Positions 15,935 through 24,034 of a stretch of DNA of 36,521 bases are shown piece by piece. Where the stretch lies: contig JANJTK010000193.1 of the NCBI GenBank assembly GCA_024711155.1, positions 1 through 36,521 on the forward strand, in the 5' to 3' direction. The notes beneath the pieces are model-generated. The model made no database searches. It worked only from the letters and a program-made list of their open reading frames with translations, and was not told the DNA's origin. Position numbers and translations under genes: made by a program. Positions within the stretch are counted from its first letter, which is position 1; each line of letters starts with the position of its first letter. Origin of the DNA: Burkholderiaceae bacterium. Its GTDB lineage: Bacteria; Pseudomonadota; Gammaproteobacteria; Burkholderiales; Burkholderiaceae_E.

Positions 15935-18139
15935 GTGGCAGAGAACAAGTTCGCAGCGTACTTCTGCACCGGTTGCGGCATCGGCGACGCGGTCGACGTC
16001 GGCCAGCTGCAGAGAATCGCGCAGAAGGAAGGCAAGATGCAGCTCGTGCGCACGCACGAGGTGCTGTGCAGCGCCGAGGGCGTGCAGGCGATCCGCGACG
16101 ACATCGCCAACGAGGCGGTGACGCACGTGATGATCGGCGCCTGCTCGCGGCGAGCCAAGACCGAGGCATTCCGCTTCCCGGACAACGCGATGGCGCGCGC
16201 CAACCTGCGCGAGGGCGTGGTCTGGGTCGTCGCGCAGGGCGACGAGCATGCCGAGGTCCGCCAGGAGATGGCCGACGACTACGTGCGGATGGGCTGCGCC
16301 GAGTTGAAGAGGATGCGCGTGCCGGAGCCGAACCCGGACGCGGTGACGCAGCGTCGCGTTCTCGTCGTCGGCGGCGGACCCTCGGGCCTCGCGGCGGCGC
16401 TCGCGGTGGCCGATGCGGGCTACGAGGCGGTGGTGGTCGAGAAGACTGCCGCGCTGGGCGGCTGGGCGGCGCGGCTGCACCGCCGGGTGCCCGATCGCGC
16501 GCCGTACGCCGAGCCCCAGCCGACCGGCATCGAGGAGACGATCGCGAAGGTGACGGCGCATCCGCTGATCACCGTGCACACGTCGGCGACGATCGCCGAG
16601 ACCTCGGGCGCGCCCGGCCGCTTCGAGGTCAGGGTCGCGCACGAGAGCGGGGCGCTGGTCGAGGAGAAGGTCGGCGCGATCGTGCAGGCGACCGGCTCGG
16701 CCAACTACCCGATCGAGCGGCTGCCCGAACTCGGCGGCGGCGCCCCGAACGTCGTCGACCAGGCCGGACTCGAGGATCTCGCGCGCGCCGCCGACGGCGG
16801 GCCGATCCGCCGCGCCGACGGCCGCGAAATCAGGAGCGTCGTCTTCGTGCAGTGCGCCGGCCAGCGCGACACGACCGGCACGCACCTGCCGTACTGCTCG
16901 GGGCACTGCTGCGCCACCAGCATCAAGCAGGCGATGTACTTCAAGCAGGCCAACCCGGCGGTCGACACGGTCGTCGCGTACACCGACCTGCGGGTGCCGG
17001 GGATGGGCGAGGACTTCTACCGCAGCGCGCAGGACAAGGGCGTCACGTTCACGAAGGCGAGCGTCGCGAAAGTCGACGCGACCGCCGAGGGCTGCACGGT
17101 CGCCCTGCGCGACCTGATCCTCGACGAGGAGACGTCGGTGGCGGCCGACCTCGTCGTGCTCGCCACCGGCCAGGTGCCCAACGGCGGCGTCGACATCGAC
17201 CTTCCGGAGGACGACCCGGCGCGCGACAGCCAGCCGTCGATCCTGAACCTGAGCTATCGCCAGGGCAAGGACATGCCGAAGCTGCGCCACGGCTTCGCCG
17301 ACTCGCACTTCATCTGCTTCCCGTACGAGACGCGCCGCACCGGCATCTACGCCGCCGGCCCGGTGCGCCGGCCGATGGACATGGCGCAGGCGATCGACGA
17401 CGCGGAGGGCGCGGCGCTGAAGGCGATCCAGGCGGTCGAGAACGCCGGGCGCGGGCGCGCGGCGCACCCGCGCTCGGGCGACCTGTCGTACCCGAAGGTG
17501 CGGCTCGAGGGTTGCACGCAGTGCAAGCGCTGCACGGTCGAGTGCCCGTTCGGCGCGATCGACGAGGACGAGCGGCGTTTTCCGAAGTTCAACGAGTCGC
17601 GCTGCCGGCGCTGCGGCACCTGCATGGGCGCCTGCCCGGTGCGCGTGATCTCGTTCGACAACTACTCGGTCGACACCGTCGGCAGCCAGATCAAGGCGGT
17701 CGACATGCCCGACGAGTTCTCTGAGCGGCCGCGCATCCTGCTGCTCGCGTGCGAGAACGACGCCTACCCGGCGCTCGACATGGCGGGCGTCTCGCGCACG
17801 ACCTACTCGGCGTTCGTGCGCGTGATCCCGGTGCGCTGCCTCGGGTCGGTCAACACGATCTGGATCACCGACGCGCTGAACTCCGGCTACGACGGCGTGA
17901 TGATGATGGGCTGCAAGAAGGGCGACGACTACCAGTGCCACTTCGTCAAGGGCTCGGAACTCGCCTTCTACCGGATGAGCAAGATCGACGACACGCTGCA
18001 GCAGCTCGGGCTCGAGAAGGAGCGCGTCACCAGCTGCGAGGTCGCGATCACCGACAGCCAGCGCGTCGCGCAGCTGATCAACGACTACGCGGCCCAGATC
18101 AAGGAGCTTGGCATGTCGCCGATGAAGGGGTTCGCCTGA
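15935..18139 (+). CDS. qmoB: QmoB, HdrA/MvhD-like flavoprotein with two [4Fe-4S] clusters
   Basis: The 734-aa product has an N-terminal Cys-containing segment (YFCTGCGIGDAVD). A FAD domain (VLVVGGGPSGLAAALAVA, about residue 142) contains the HdrA-type motif QCAGQRDTTGTHLPYCSGHCC. Two ferredoxin motifs follow (CTQCKRCTVECPFGAI and CRRCGTCMGACPVRVI, about 525-575), then a C-terminal MvhD-like domain (RCLGSVNTIWITDAL, then MMMGCKKGDDYQCHF). This is the full QmoB order. MvhD domains accept electrons from partners, hence the idea of flavin-based bifurcation or confurcation for Qmo. GTG at 15935 follows GGAGG, directly after the qmoA stop. Confidence 0.92.
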   Translation: MAENKFAAYFCTGCGIGDAVDVGQLQRIAQKEGKMQLVRTHEVLCSAEGVQAIRDDIANEAVTHVMIGACSRRAKTEAFRFPDNAMARANLREGVVWVVAQGDEHAEVRQEMADDYVRMGCAELKRMRVPEPNPDAVTQRRVLVVGGGPSGLAAALAVADAGYEAVVVEKTAALGGWAARLHRRVPDRAPYAEPQPTGIEETIAKVTAHPLITVHTSATIAETSGAPGRFEVRVAHESGALVEEKVGAIVQATGSANYPIERLPELGGGAPNVVDQAGLEDLARAADGGPIRRADGREIRSVVFVQCAGQRDTTGTHLPYCSGHCCATSIKQAMYFKQANPAVDTVVAYTDLRVPGMGEDFYRSAQDKGVTFTKASVAKVDATAEGCTVALRDLILDEETSVAADLVVLATGQVPNGGVDIDLPEDDPARDSQPSILNLSYRQGKDMPKLRHGFADSHFICFPYETRRTGIYAAGPVRRPMDMAQAIDDAEGAALKAIQAVENAGRGRAAHPRSGDLSYPKVRLEGCTQCKRCTVECPFGAIDEDERRFPKFNESRCRRCGTCMGACPVRVISFDNYSVDTVGSQIKAVDMPDEFSERPRILLLACENDAYPALDMAGVSRTTYSAFVRVIPVRCLGSVNTIWITDALNSGYDGVMMMGCKKGDDYQCHFVKGSELAFYRMSKIDDTLQQLGLEKERVTSCEVAITDSQRVAQLINDYAAQIKELGMSPMKGFA

Positions 18140-18792
18140 TGGACACGCAGGCAGGCAAGGCCACGGCGGCCGCGAGCGCCAACGCCGGCGCGCTGGCGCG
18201 CTACCGCGGCGACTTCCTGAGGGAAGTCGAGGAGCGCGTCGAGGAAGGCGAGTGGGTGAAGATGTGCATGCAGTGCGGCGTGTGCGCCGGCTCGTGCCCG
18301 TTCGGCCCGCACTGGGAACACTCGCCGCAGAAGCTGTTCATGATGATCCGCGCCGGCAAGCGCGACGAGGTGCTGGGCTCGGACGCGATGTTCATGTGCA
18401 CCTCGTGCTACAACTGCGTCGTGCGCTGCCCGCGCAAGCTGCCGATCACGCACATCATGCACGGGCTGGCCAACTACGCGCACCGGCTCGGGCTCGCGCC
18501 CAAGGGACAGCCGACGCGCGAGTTCGCGACGATGTTCTGGAACAACCTCGCGCGCACCGGCCGCATCAACGAGCTCAGGCTCACCCTCGGCCACTACTTC
18601 CGCAACGGTTTTGCGGCCGGGATCCGGGAGGCGCTGACGATGAAGGCCGTCGGGCTCGGGCTGCTGAAGGCGAAGCGCCTGAACCCGCTCGAGATCGTCG
18701 GCGGCCACGGCGTCAAGGACGTGAAGGGACTGCACGCGATCATCGCCAGGGCGCGCGAGATCGAGGACCGCAAGCAGGGCCTGCGGTCCTGA
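18139..18792 (+). CDS. hdrC: HdrC-like iron-sulfur subunit (soluble QmoC replacement)
   Basis: The 217-aa product has two [4Fe-4S] motifs, CMQCGVCAGSCPFGPHWEHSP and CTSCYNCVVRCPRKLP, the HdrC/QmoC N-terminal pattern (compare LFMMIRAGKRDEVL). QmoC would continue into a six-helix membrane cytochrome-b-like domain; this protein instead ends in soluble helices, so no quinone site is encoded here. It overlaps the qmoB stop by one base (TGATG). With hdrB next it forms the HdrCB pair that replaces QmoC in some organisms. Confidence 0.88.
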   Translation: MDTQAGKATAAASANAGALARYRGDFLREVEERVEEGEWVKMCMQCGVCAGSCPFGPHWEHSPQKLFMMIRAGKRDEVLGSDAMFMCTSCYNCVVRCPRKLPITHIMHGLANYAHRLGLAPKGQPTREFATMFWNNLARTGRINELRLTLGHYFRNGFAAGIREALTMKAVGLGLLKAKRLNPLEIVGGHGVKDVKGLHAIIARAREIEDRKQGLRS

Positions 18793-18805
18793 CGGGAAGG
18801 CAAAG

Positions 18806-19717
18806 ATGGCAAAGAAACAGTACGCGTTCTATCCGGGTTGCTCGTCGCAGCGCAAGGCGTCGGCGTCGAACTACCTGACGTCGGTCGAATCGATGTGCCG
18901 CACGCTCGACGTGCAGCTCACCGAGATCCCGGACTGGAACTGCTGCAGCGCGTCGGTCGGCTACTGCGAGGGCGGCGAGCTGCCGCGGCTGGCGCTCAAC
19001 GCGCGCAACTTCGCGCTCTCCGAGAAGCACCTGCCGGGCCAGACGATGGTGGCCACCTGCGCCGCCTGCTGGCTGAGCGCGCGCGAGTCGAAGGAGCGGC
19101 TCGAGCACAGCCCGCAGCTGATGAAGGAAGCCAACGAGGCGCTCGCCGAGGGCGGGCTCCAGTACCAGGGCCAGGTCCAGGTCAAGCACATGGTCGAGGT
19201 GCTGATCGAGGACCTCGGCTACGAGGAACTGAAGCGTCCGGTCGTCAAGCAGCTCGAAGGGCTCAAGTTCGCCAGCTACATCGGCTGCCAGACCAACCGG
19301 CCGTTCGGCATCGACGGCGAGTCCTTCGAGAACCCGGTCTACCTCGACCGGATGGTCGAGGCGGTCGGCGCCGAGGCGATCGCCGACTACGAGCAGAAGG
19401 TCAGCTGCTGCGGCGGCGCGCTCGCGTTCTCCGAGCCCGACAAGAGCCAGAAGCAGATCCGCGACATCGTCGAGTCCGCCTACGACCAGGGCGCCGACAT
19501 GATCGTCACGCCGTGCCCGCTGTGCCAGGCCAACGTCGAGGTCTACCAGTCCGAGATCAACCGCAGGCAGGGCACGAAGCTCGAGATGCCGGTGCTCTAC
19601 TACTCGCAACTGCTCACGGTCGCCTACGGCGGCAGCGCGAAGGACGCCGGCCTCGACGGCCAGCTGATCCGCGCCACCCGGCTCGAGGAGATCGCGGCGG
19701 CGCCGGCGAAGAAGTAG
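18806..19717 (+). CDS. hdrB: HdrB-like subunit with two CCG domains
   Basis: The 303-aa product has two complete CCG (DUF224) cysteine-rich domains: YPGCS, WNCCSAS and TCAACW in the first half, then YIGCQ, SCCGGA and TPCPLCQ in the second. In methanogen HdrB these ligate the noncubane [4Fe-4S] pair that reduces heterodisulfides. Both sets are intact, so heterodisulfide or DsrC-trisulfide-type chemistry is possible. It is the last gene of the qmoAB-hdrCB operon, 13 bases after hdrC, with no clear terminator following. Confidence 0.9.
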   Translation: MAKKQYAFYPGCSSQRKASASNYLTSVESMCRTLDVQLTEIPDWNCCSASVGYCEGGELPRLALNARNFALSEKHLPGQTMVATCAACWLSARESKERLEHSPQLMKEANEALAEGGLQYQGQVQVKHMVEVLIEDLGYEELKRPVVKQLEGLKFASYIGCQTNRPFGIDGESFENPVYLDRMVEAVGAEAIADYEQKVSCCGGALAFSEPDKSQKQIRDIVESAYDQGADMIVTPCPLCQANVEVYQSEINRRQGTKLEMPVLYYSQLLTVAYGGSAKDAGLDGQLIRATRLEEIAAAPAKK

Positions 19718-19758
19718 CCGCCGCCGGAATCAGCCGCCGCAGCAGGCGGCCGCCCCGC

Positions 19759-19787
19759 TCGACTCGGTGCGACGCCGGGTCTAGACT
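19759..19787 (+). promoter_or_regulatory. Candidate sigma70-type promoter for uma2-like gene
   Basis: TCGACT and TAGACT (four of six matches each) are spaced by exactly 17 bases in the 99-bp gap between hdrB and the Uma2-like gene. The predicted start of transcription is near 19794. Confidence 0.45.
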
Positions 19788-19816
19788 GTCCGCACGATGG
19801 CGCGTCGCCGCCGTCG

Positions 19817-20419
19817 ATGCGACCCTTCATCGTCATGAGTGCCGTGATCACCGAAACCGCCCCGACCCGGTTCAAGCTCACCGTCGAGCAGTACCACCGG
19901 ATGGGCGAAGCCGGGATCCTGCACGAGGACGACCGGGTCGAACTCATCGACGGGGAACTGATCAGGATGGCGCCGATCGGAAGCCTGCACGGCGGGCTGG
20001 TGTCGCGGCTCACCCGACTGCTGGTCGAGCGCTCGGCGGGCCGCGCGGTCGTGTCGCCGCAGAACCCGGTGATCCTCAGCAACGTCACCGAGCCGCAGCC
20101 CGACCTGTCGGTGCTGCGCTGGCGGGCCGACGACTACATGAGCGTGGTGCCGGTGGCGGCCGACGCGTTGCTCGTGGTCGAGGTGGCCGACTCCACGCTG
20201 CGCTACGACCGCGACGTCAAGCTGCGCTACTACGCGCAGAGCGGCGTGCCCGAAGTCTGGATCGTCGACGCGCGCCGGCGGCAACTGCTGGTCTACCGCG
20301 AGCCGGCCGGACAGGGTTACCGCGAGTCGAGCGTGCTGCTCGAGGGCGAGGCGGCGGCCTGCGCTGCGCTGCCGGGGCTGCGGATCGAGGTTCGCGAGCT
20401 GTTCGCGACCGGGGCCTGA
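19817..20419 (+). CDS. Uma2 family (DUF820) putative endonuclease
   Basis: The 200-aa product matches the Uma2 family, a PD-(D/E)XK-like fold. It has the N-terminal LTVEQYHRMGEAGILHEDDRVELIDGEL, the acidic residues in PDLSVLR and LLVVEVADST, the Lys in DVKLRYYAQSG and the closing VPEVWIVDARR. All putative catalytic residues are present. Uma2 genes are often multicopy, mobile and of unknown role. ATG at 19817 or 19835 (MSAVITE) are both possible; neither has an obvious ribosome-binding site. Its place between qmo and apr looks like an unrelated insertion. Confidence 0.88.
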   Translation: MRPFIVMSAVITETAPTRFKLTVEQYHRMGEAGILHEDDRVELIDGELIRMAPIGSLHGGLVSRLTRLLVERSAGRAVVSPQNPVILSNVTEPQPDLSVLRWRADDYMSVVPVAADALLVVEVADSTLRYDRDVKLRYYAQSGVPEVWIVDARRRQLLVYREPAGQGYRESSVLLEGEAAACAALPGLRIEVRELFATGA

Positions 20420-20423
20420 GTGC

Positions 20424-20440
20424 CCGCGGGTTCGCCGCGG
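20424..20440. terminator. Hairpin between convergent uma2-like and ykgJ-like genes
   Basis: A perfect 6-bp stem (CCGCGG twice) around a GTTCG loop lies in the 40-bp convergent gap. There is no T-tract, so its role as a terminator is only suggested by position. Confidence 0.3.
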
Positions 20441-20459
20441 ACCGGCCCCCGGGTCCCGC

Positions 20460-21353
20460 TCAGTTCTCGTCGTACATCCCGTCATCGCGCGCCGCGCGCT
20501 CGGCCGCCTCGCGTTCGAGCCGCGCCGCCTTCTCGTGCGCACGCTGCGCGCGCGCCTGCGCGGCGTCCGCGCGCAGCGGGATCGTCGCCTCGCCGAACAG
20601 CACCTGGCGCAGGAAGCGGAAGCCGAACTGCCTCAGCTTCGTGTCGTCGAGCAGCGTCTCGTGGAGCTCCTCGTCCGGAAGGTCGAACAGCGCGCTGAAG
20701 CCGTCGCTCGCGACGAACTGGCGGAAGCGGTCGACGTCGTAGCAGGCCATGAAGAAGAGTTGCAGGCTGCGCTTCGACGGCTTGCCCACCGTCGGGCCGG
20801 ACGACTTCTTCTTCAGCACCAGCTGGCGCCAGCCGCGCCCGAGCTCGTCGTATTCGGCCACGCCCTGCTCGGCGCGGTACTCGTCGATCGTCAGGCTGCG
20901 CGGCTCGTCGTGCCCGAGGCAGTGCGGCTCCTTCACGAGCGCGTAGGCCTCGCGGTCGGTGTACTCGTCCTGGTGGCGCATCGACAGCAGCGCGACCGGG
21001 TAGTAGCGGCACGCCGTCGGCCGGTCCTCGTAGACGCTGCAGCCCGCCGCAGTCATGAAGCGGCACGCGGTCCCGCCGTCGACCGGGCGCAGCTTCACCC
21101 CGGCGAGACCGTCCTTCTCGAGCTCGTACGGCACCGTGTAGCGGTCGAGGAACTCGGTCGACGACAGGTCGAGCCGGTGCTTGAGCCGCAGGATGTCGAC
21201 CGGCGTGAGCGAGATGTCGATGTTGCTGCAGCACGCGTTCCAGCAGGCGATGCCGGGGCGGCAGCGGAACCGGATGGTGCGCGAGCCGTCCATCATCTCC
21301 GGCGCGACCGGGCTGGACGGGAAGGGCAGGCTCTGGGGGTCGGGACTGGTCAT
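20460..21353 (-). CDS. YkgJ family cysteine cluster protein
   Basis: The 297-aa product has the YkgJ pattern of paired cysteines: FRCRPGIACWNACCSNIDISLTP near residue 30 and CRFMTAAGCSVYEDRPTACRYYP near 95, which likely bind zinc or an Fe-S cluster. The N-terminal domain is followed by a longer helical extension ending in a charged, Ala/Arg/Glu-rich coiled region (ARAQRAHEKAARLEREAAER). The function of the family is unknown. It follows the sat-apr operon on the same strand but is separated from it by a strong terminator, so it probably has its own promoter or only low read-through. Confidence 0.87.
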   Translation of the reverse strand: MTSPDPQSLPFPSSPVAPEMMDGSRTIRFRCRPGIACWNACCSNIDISLTPVDILRLKHRLDLSSTEFLDRYTVPYELEKDGLAGVKLRPVDGGTACRFMTAAGCSVYEDRPTACRYYPVALLSMRHQDEYTDREAYALVKEPHCLGHDEPRSLTIDEYRAEQGVAEYDELGRGWRQLVLKKKSSGPTVGKPSKRSLQLFFMACYDVDRFRQFVASDGFSALFDLPDEELHETLLDDTKLRQFGFRFLRQVLFGEATIPLRADAAQARAQRAHEKAARLEREAAERAARDDGMYDEN

Positions 21354-21363
21354 CGTCGCATCG

Positions 21364-21404
21364 AAAAAAAAGCGGCCGGGGCCCGCTTGCGCGGACGCCC
21401 GGCC
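21364..21404 (-). terminator. Strong intrinsic terminator after aprA
   Basis: On the minus strand, GGCCGGG, CG, a T-G wobble and CCGC fold onto GCGG and GCCCCGGCC around a GCAA tetraloop, giving about 13 pairs with one bulge. Eight T residues follow two bases later. This is a textbook rho-independent terminator closing the soe-sat-apr transcript 30 bases after the aprA stop. Confidence 0.9.
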
Positions 21405-21433
21405 ATGAGCTTACGCCAGACGGGGCGCGCAGC

Positions 21434-23467
21434 TCAGTGCGCGGCCGGCTTGAAGAGCTTGGACTTGTCGACCAGGTCGACGTGCTTGCGCTTGAAGCAG
21501 GTCCACTTCTTCGCGTCCCGGTCGTAGATCGAGTTCACGAAGCACTTCCAGTTCTCCTCGTCGACGAAGTTCTTGTCGGCGCGATAGTAGAAGCCCGGGT
21601 AGCGGGACTCCTCGCGGAACTGGATGTGCTTCATGTGCGCCTCGGCCGTGATGATCCGGTGGTAGTTCTCCCAGGCGCGCAGCAGCTCGTGGAGGTCCTT
21701 CGCCCGCATCTTCAGCGAGTCCTCCTTGAGCATCTCGAGCTTCTCTTCCGCGACCGCGAGCATGTGCCCGTTGGTCGTGTAGTAGGTGGCGACGCCCGCG
21801 ACGTACTCGTCCATGATCTTCTGCAGCCGGAACTGCAGCATCTTCGGCGTGATGTAGTGCGGGTTGACGTCGATCGCGGTCGTGTAGTCCTTGTGCTGCA
21901 GGAAGTTGCGCACCGGCCGGTAGATCTCGTCGGCGAGCGCCGCCGGGTCGGCGTCGAGCTCGGGCTTCCAGTCCTTGTTGTCGAGTGCGAACCTGACCAT
22001 CGACTTGGCGGCGATCCGCCCCTCGGCGTGCGAGCCCGACGAGAACTTGTGGCCCGACGCGCCCACGCCGTCACCGGCCGTGAACAGGCCCTTGACCGTG
22101 GTCATCGAGCGGTAGCCCCAGCTCCAGCCGCGCGGCAGGTGCCCCGGCACGCCGTCGTAGTCGCCCTCGTCGGCGGTCGGCGCGCCGAGGTCCTCCGGAC
22201 CCGACACCCAGATGCCGCAGCAGCCCGAGTGCGAACCCAGCAGGTACGGCTCGGTGGGCATCAGTTCGGAGTTGCGCTTCTCGGGCTCGATGTTCTCGCC
22301 GACCCAGATCCCGCACTGGCCGATGCACATGTCGAGGAAGTCTTCCCACGCCTCGGCTTCGAGGTGCTTGACCTCCTTCGGCGTGAGCGTCTCGCGCAGC
22401 TTCGCGAGCGCGCTGACGGTGTCCATGTAGATCGGGCCGCGGCCCTCGCGCATCTCCTTGAGCATCAGGTGGTTGCGCAGGCACGAGGCCGGCACCGCGG
22501 CCTGCCCGTACGGCGGGTAGTCGTCGAGCAGCGCCTTGTTGCGCGTCATGTAGTCTTCGCCGAGCGCGTTGGTCGCCTTGGCCTTGAACAGCAGGAACCA
22601 GGCGCCCACCGGGCCGTAGCCGTCCTTGAAACGCGCCGGGACGAAGCGGTTCTCCATCATCGTCAGCTCGGCGCCGGCTTCGGCGGCCATCGCGTAGGTC
22701 GAGCCGGCGTTCCACACCGGGTACCACGCGCGGCCGGTGCCTTCGCCCACCGAGCGGGGGCGGAACAGGTTCACGCAGCCGCCGGCGGCGAGCAGGATCG
22801 CCTTCGCCTTGTAGATGTAGATCTTGTTCTCGCGCACCGAGAAGCCGACCGCGCCGGCGACGCGGCTCGGGTCGTTCTTGTCGTTGACGAGCTTGACGAT
22901 GAACACGCGCTCCTGGATGCGGTCCAGGCCGAGCGCCTTCTTGGCGGCTTCGGCGACGATCCACTTGTAGGACTCGCCGTTGATCATGATCTGCCACTTG
23001 CCCGAGCGCACCGGCTTGCCGCCGTCCCTGAGCGCCGGGATGCCCTCGCGCTGCGCCTCGGCGCCGTCGTGGCGCACGCCGTCGGCGTCGGTCTTCCAGA
23101 TCGGCAGGCCCCACTCCTCGAACAGGTGCACCGACTCGTCGACGTGCCGGCCGAGGTCGTAGGCCAGGTCGTCGCGCGTGATGCCCATCAGGTCGTTCGA
23201 GACCATGCGCGCGTAGTCGGCCGGATCGAGGTCCGGGCCGATGTAGGTGTTGATCGCCGACAGGCCCTGCGCGACCGCGCCGGAGCGGTCCATCGCGGCC
23301 TTGTCGACCAGCTTGATGCGCAGTTCGCGGCCGGTCTCGGCCTTGGCCGCCTCGGCCCAGCGCATCATCTCGTACGCGGCGCCGGAGCAAGCCATGCCGC
23401 CGCCGATCAGCAGGATGTCGAGTTCTTCCTCGACGATCTGCGGGTTGCCGAAAGTTCCATCAGACAT
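21434..23467 (-). CDS. aprA: AprA, APS reductase alpha (flavin) subunit
   Basis: In sulfur oxidisers AprBA runs in reverse: sulfite plus AMP gives APS, releasing two electrons. The 677-aa FAD protein has the AprA-type N terminus (LLIGGGMACSGAAYEMMRW), SNDLMGITRDDLAYDLGRHVDESVHL, YMTRNKALLDDYPPYGQAAVPASCLRNHLMLKEM, and the FAD-closing FTAGDGVGASGHKFSSGSHAEGR. Its length is typical, and the C-terminal CFKRKHVDLVDKSKLF closes the protein. A GAGG-type ribosome-binding site precedes ATG at 23467. It lies 42 bases after aprB. No aprM membrane-anchor gene is present, fitting the Qmo route. Confidence 0.97.
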   Translation of the reverse strand: MSDGTFGNPQIVEEELDILLIGGGMACSGAAYEMMRWAEAAKAETGRELRIKLVDKAAMDRSGAVAQGLSAINTYIGPDLDPADYARMVSNDLMGITRDDLAYDLGRHVDESVHLFEEWGLPIWKTDADGVRHDGAEAQREGIPALRDGGKPVRSGKWQIMINGESYKWIVAEAAKKALGLDRIQERVFIVKLVNDKNDPSRVAGAVGFSVRENKIYIYKAKAILLAAGGCVNLFRPRSVGEGTGRAWYPVWNAGSTYAMAAEAGAELTMMENRFVPARFKDGYGPVGAWFLLFKAKATNALGEDYMTRNKALLDDYPPYGQAAVPASCLRNHLMLKEMREGRGPIYMDTVSALAKLRETLTPKEVKHLEAEAWEDFLDMCIGQCGIWVGENIEPEKRNSELMPTEPYLLGSHSGCCGIWVSGPEDLGAPTADEGDYDGVPGHLPRGWSWGYRSMTTVKGLFTAGDGVGASGHKFSSGSHAEGRIAAKSMVRFALDNKDWKPELDADPAALADEIYRPVRNFLQHKDYTTAIDVNPHYITPKMLQFRLQKIMDEYVAGVATYYTTNGHMLAVAEEKLEMLKEDSLKMRAKDLHELLRAWENYHRIITAEAHMKHIQFREESRYPGFYYRADKNFVDEENWKCFVNSIYDRDAKKWTCFKRKHVDLVDKSKLFKPAAH

Positions 23468-23509
23468 CTGTCGTTCCTCGATTGGTTCGTTCGCTTTGTG
23501 CGGGCGCGA

Positions 23510-23980
23510 TCACTTGCGGCGGATCAGCTCGTCGGGGTTGCCGGCGCGATAGCCGCCCGACGACGTGAAGAAGCCGGACTGGCCGATGTCGGCGAGCTTC
23601 GGCATCGTCTTGCCGCCGTAGGGATCGATCGAGCCCTCGGGCGTGGTGCGGATCGGGAACTTGAAGCGCTTCATCGTGCCGTTGCGGAACTTGATCGTCC
23701 ACATGATCGAGTCCGATCCGCGCAGCGGCTGGACCGAGCCGCCCAGCGGGACGATGTCGGCGTAGTGGCGCACCTCGATCGCGCCCTGCGGGCAGATCTT
23801 GACGCACGAGTAGCACTCCCAGCACTGCTCGGGCTCCTGGTTGTACGCCCTCATCGCGTGGCCGGTCGCCGAGCCGTCGCGATCGAGCATCATCAGGTCG
23901 TGCGGACAGATGTACATGCAGGCCGTCTTGTCCTGGCCCTTGCATCCGTCGCACTTTTCGGTACGTACGTAGGTTGGCAT
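23510..23980 (-). CDS. aprB: AprB, APS reductase beta (ferredoxin) subunit
   Basis: The 156-aa product has two [4Fe-4S] motifs, CDGCKGQDKTACMYICP and CWECYSCVKICPQGAI, which carry electrons from the flavin of AprA to the outside partner. The C-terminal arm (VPLGGSVQPLRGSDSIMW, then SGGYRAGNPDELIRRK) wraps AprA in known structures. AGGAGGAGC sits just before ATG at 23980. The sat stop lies 54 bases upstream and aprA follows. Confidence 0.97.
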   Translation of the reverse strand: MPTYVRTEKCDGCKGQDKTACMYICPHDLMMLDRDGSATGHAMRAYNQEPEQCWECYSCVKICPQGAIEVRHYADIVPLGGSVQPLRGSDSIMWTIKFRNGTMKRFKFPIRTTPEGSIDPYGGKTMPKLADIGQSGFFTSSGGYRAGNPDELIRRK

Positions 23981-24034
23981 TGCTCCTCCTGGGAAAATGA
24001 GCGGTTTGCGAAAGAATCGTTGCGCAGCGCGGGG

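Noticed and set aside
13774-16203. 809-aa minus-strand frame over the yfcE-like gene, qmoA and the start of qmoB
   Set aside because: Shadow of well-supported plus-strand genes; no domain and no start signal.
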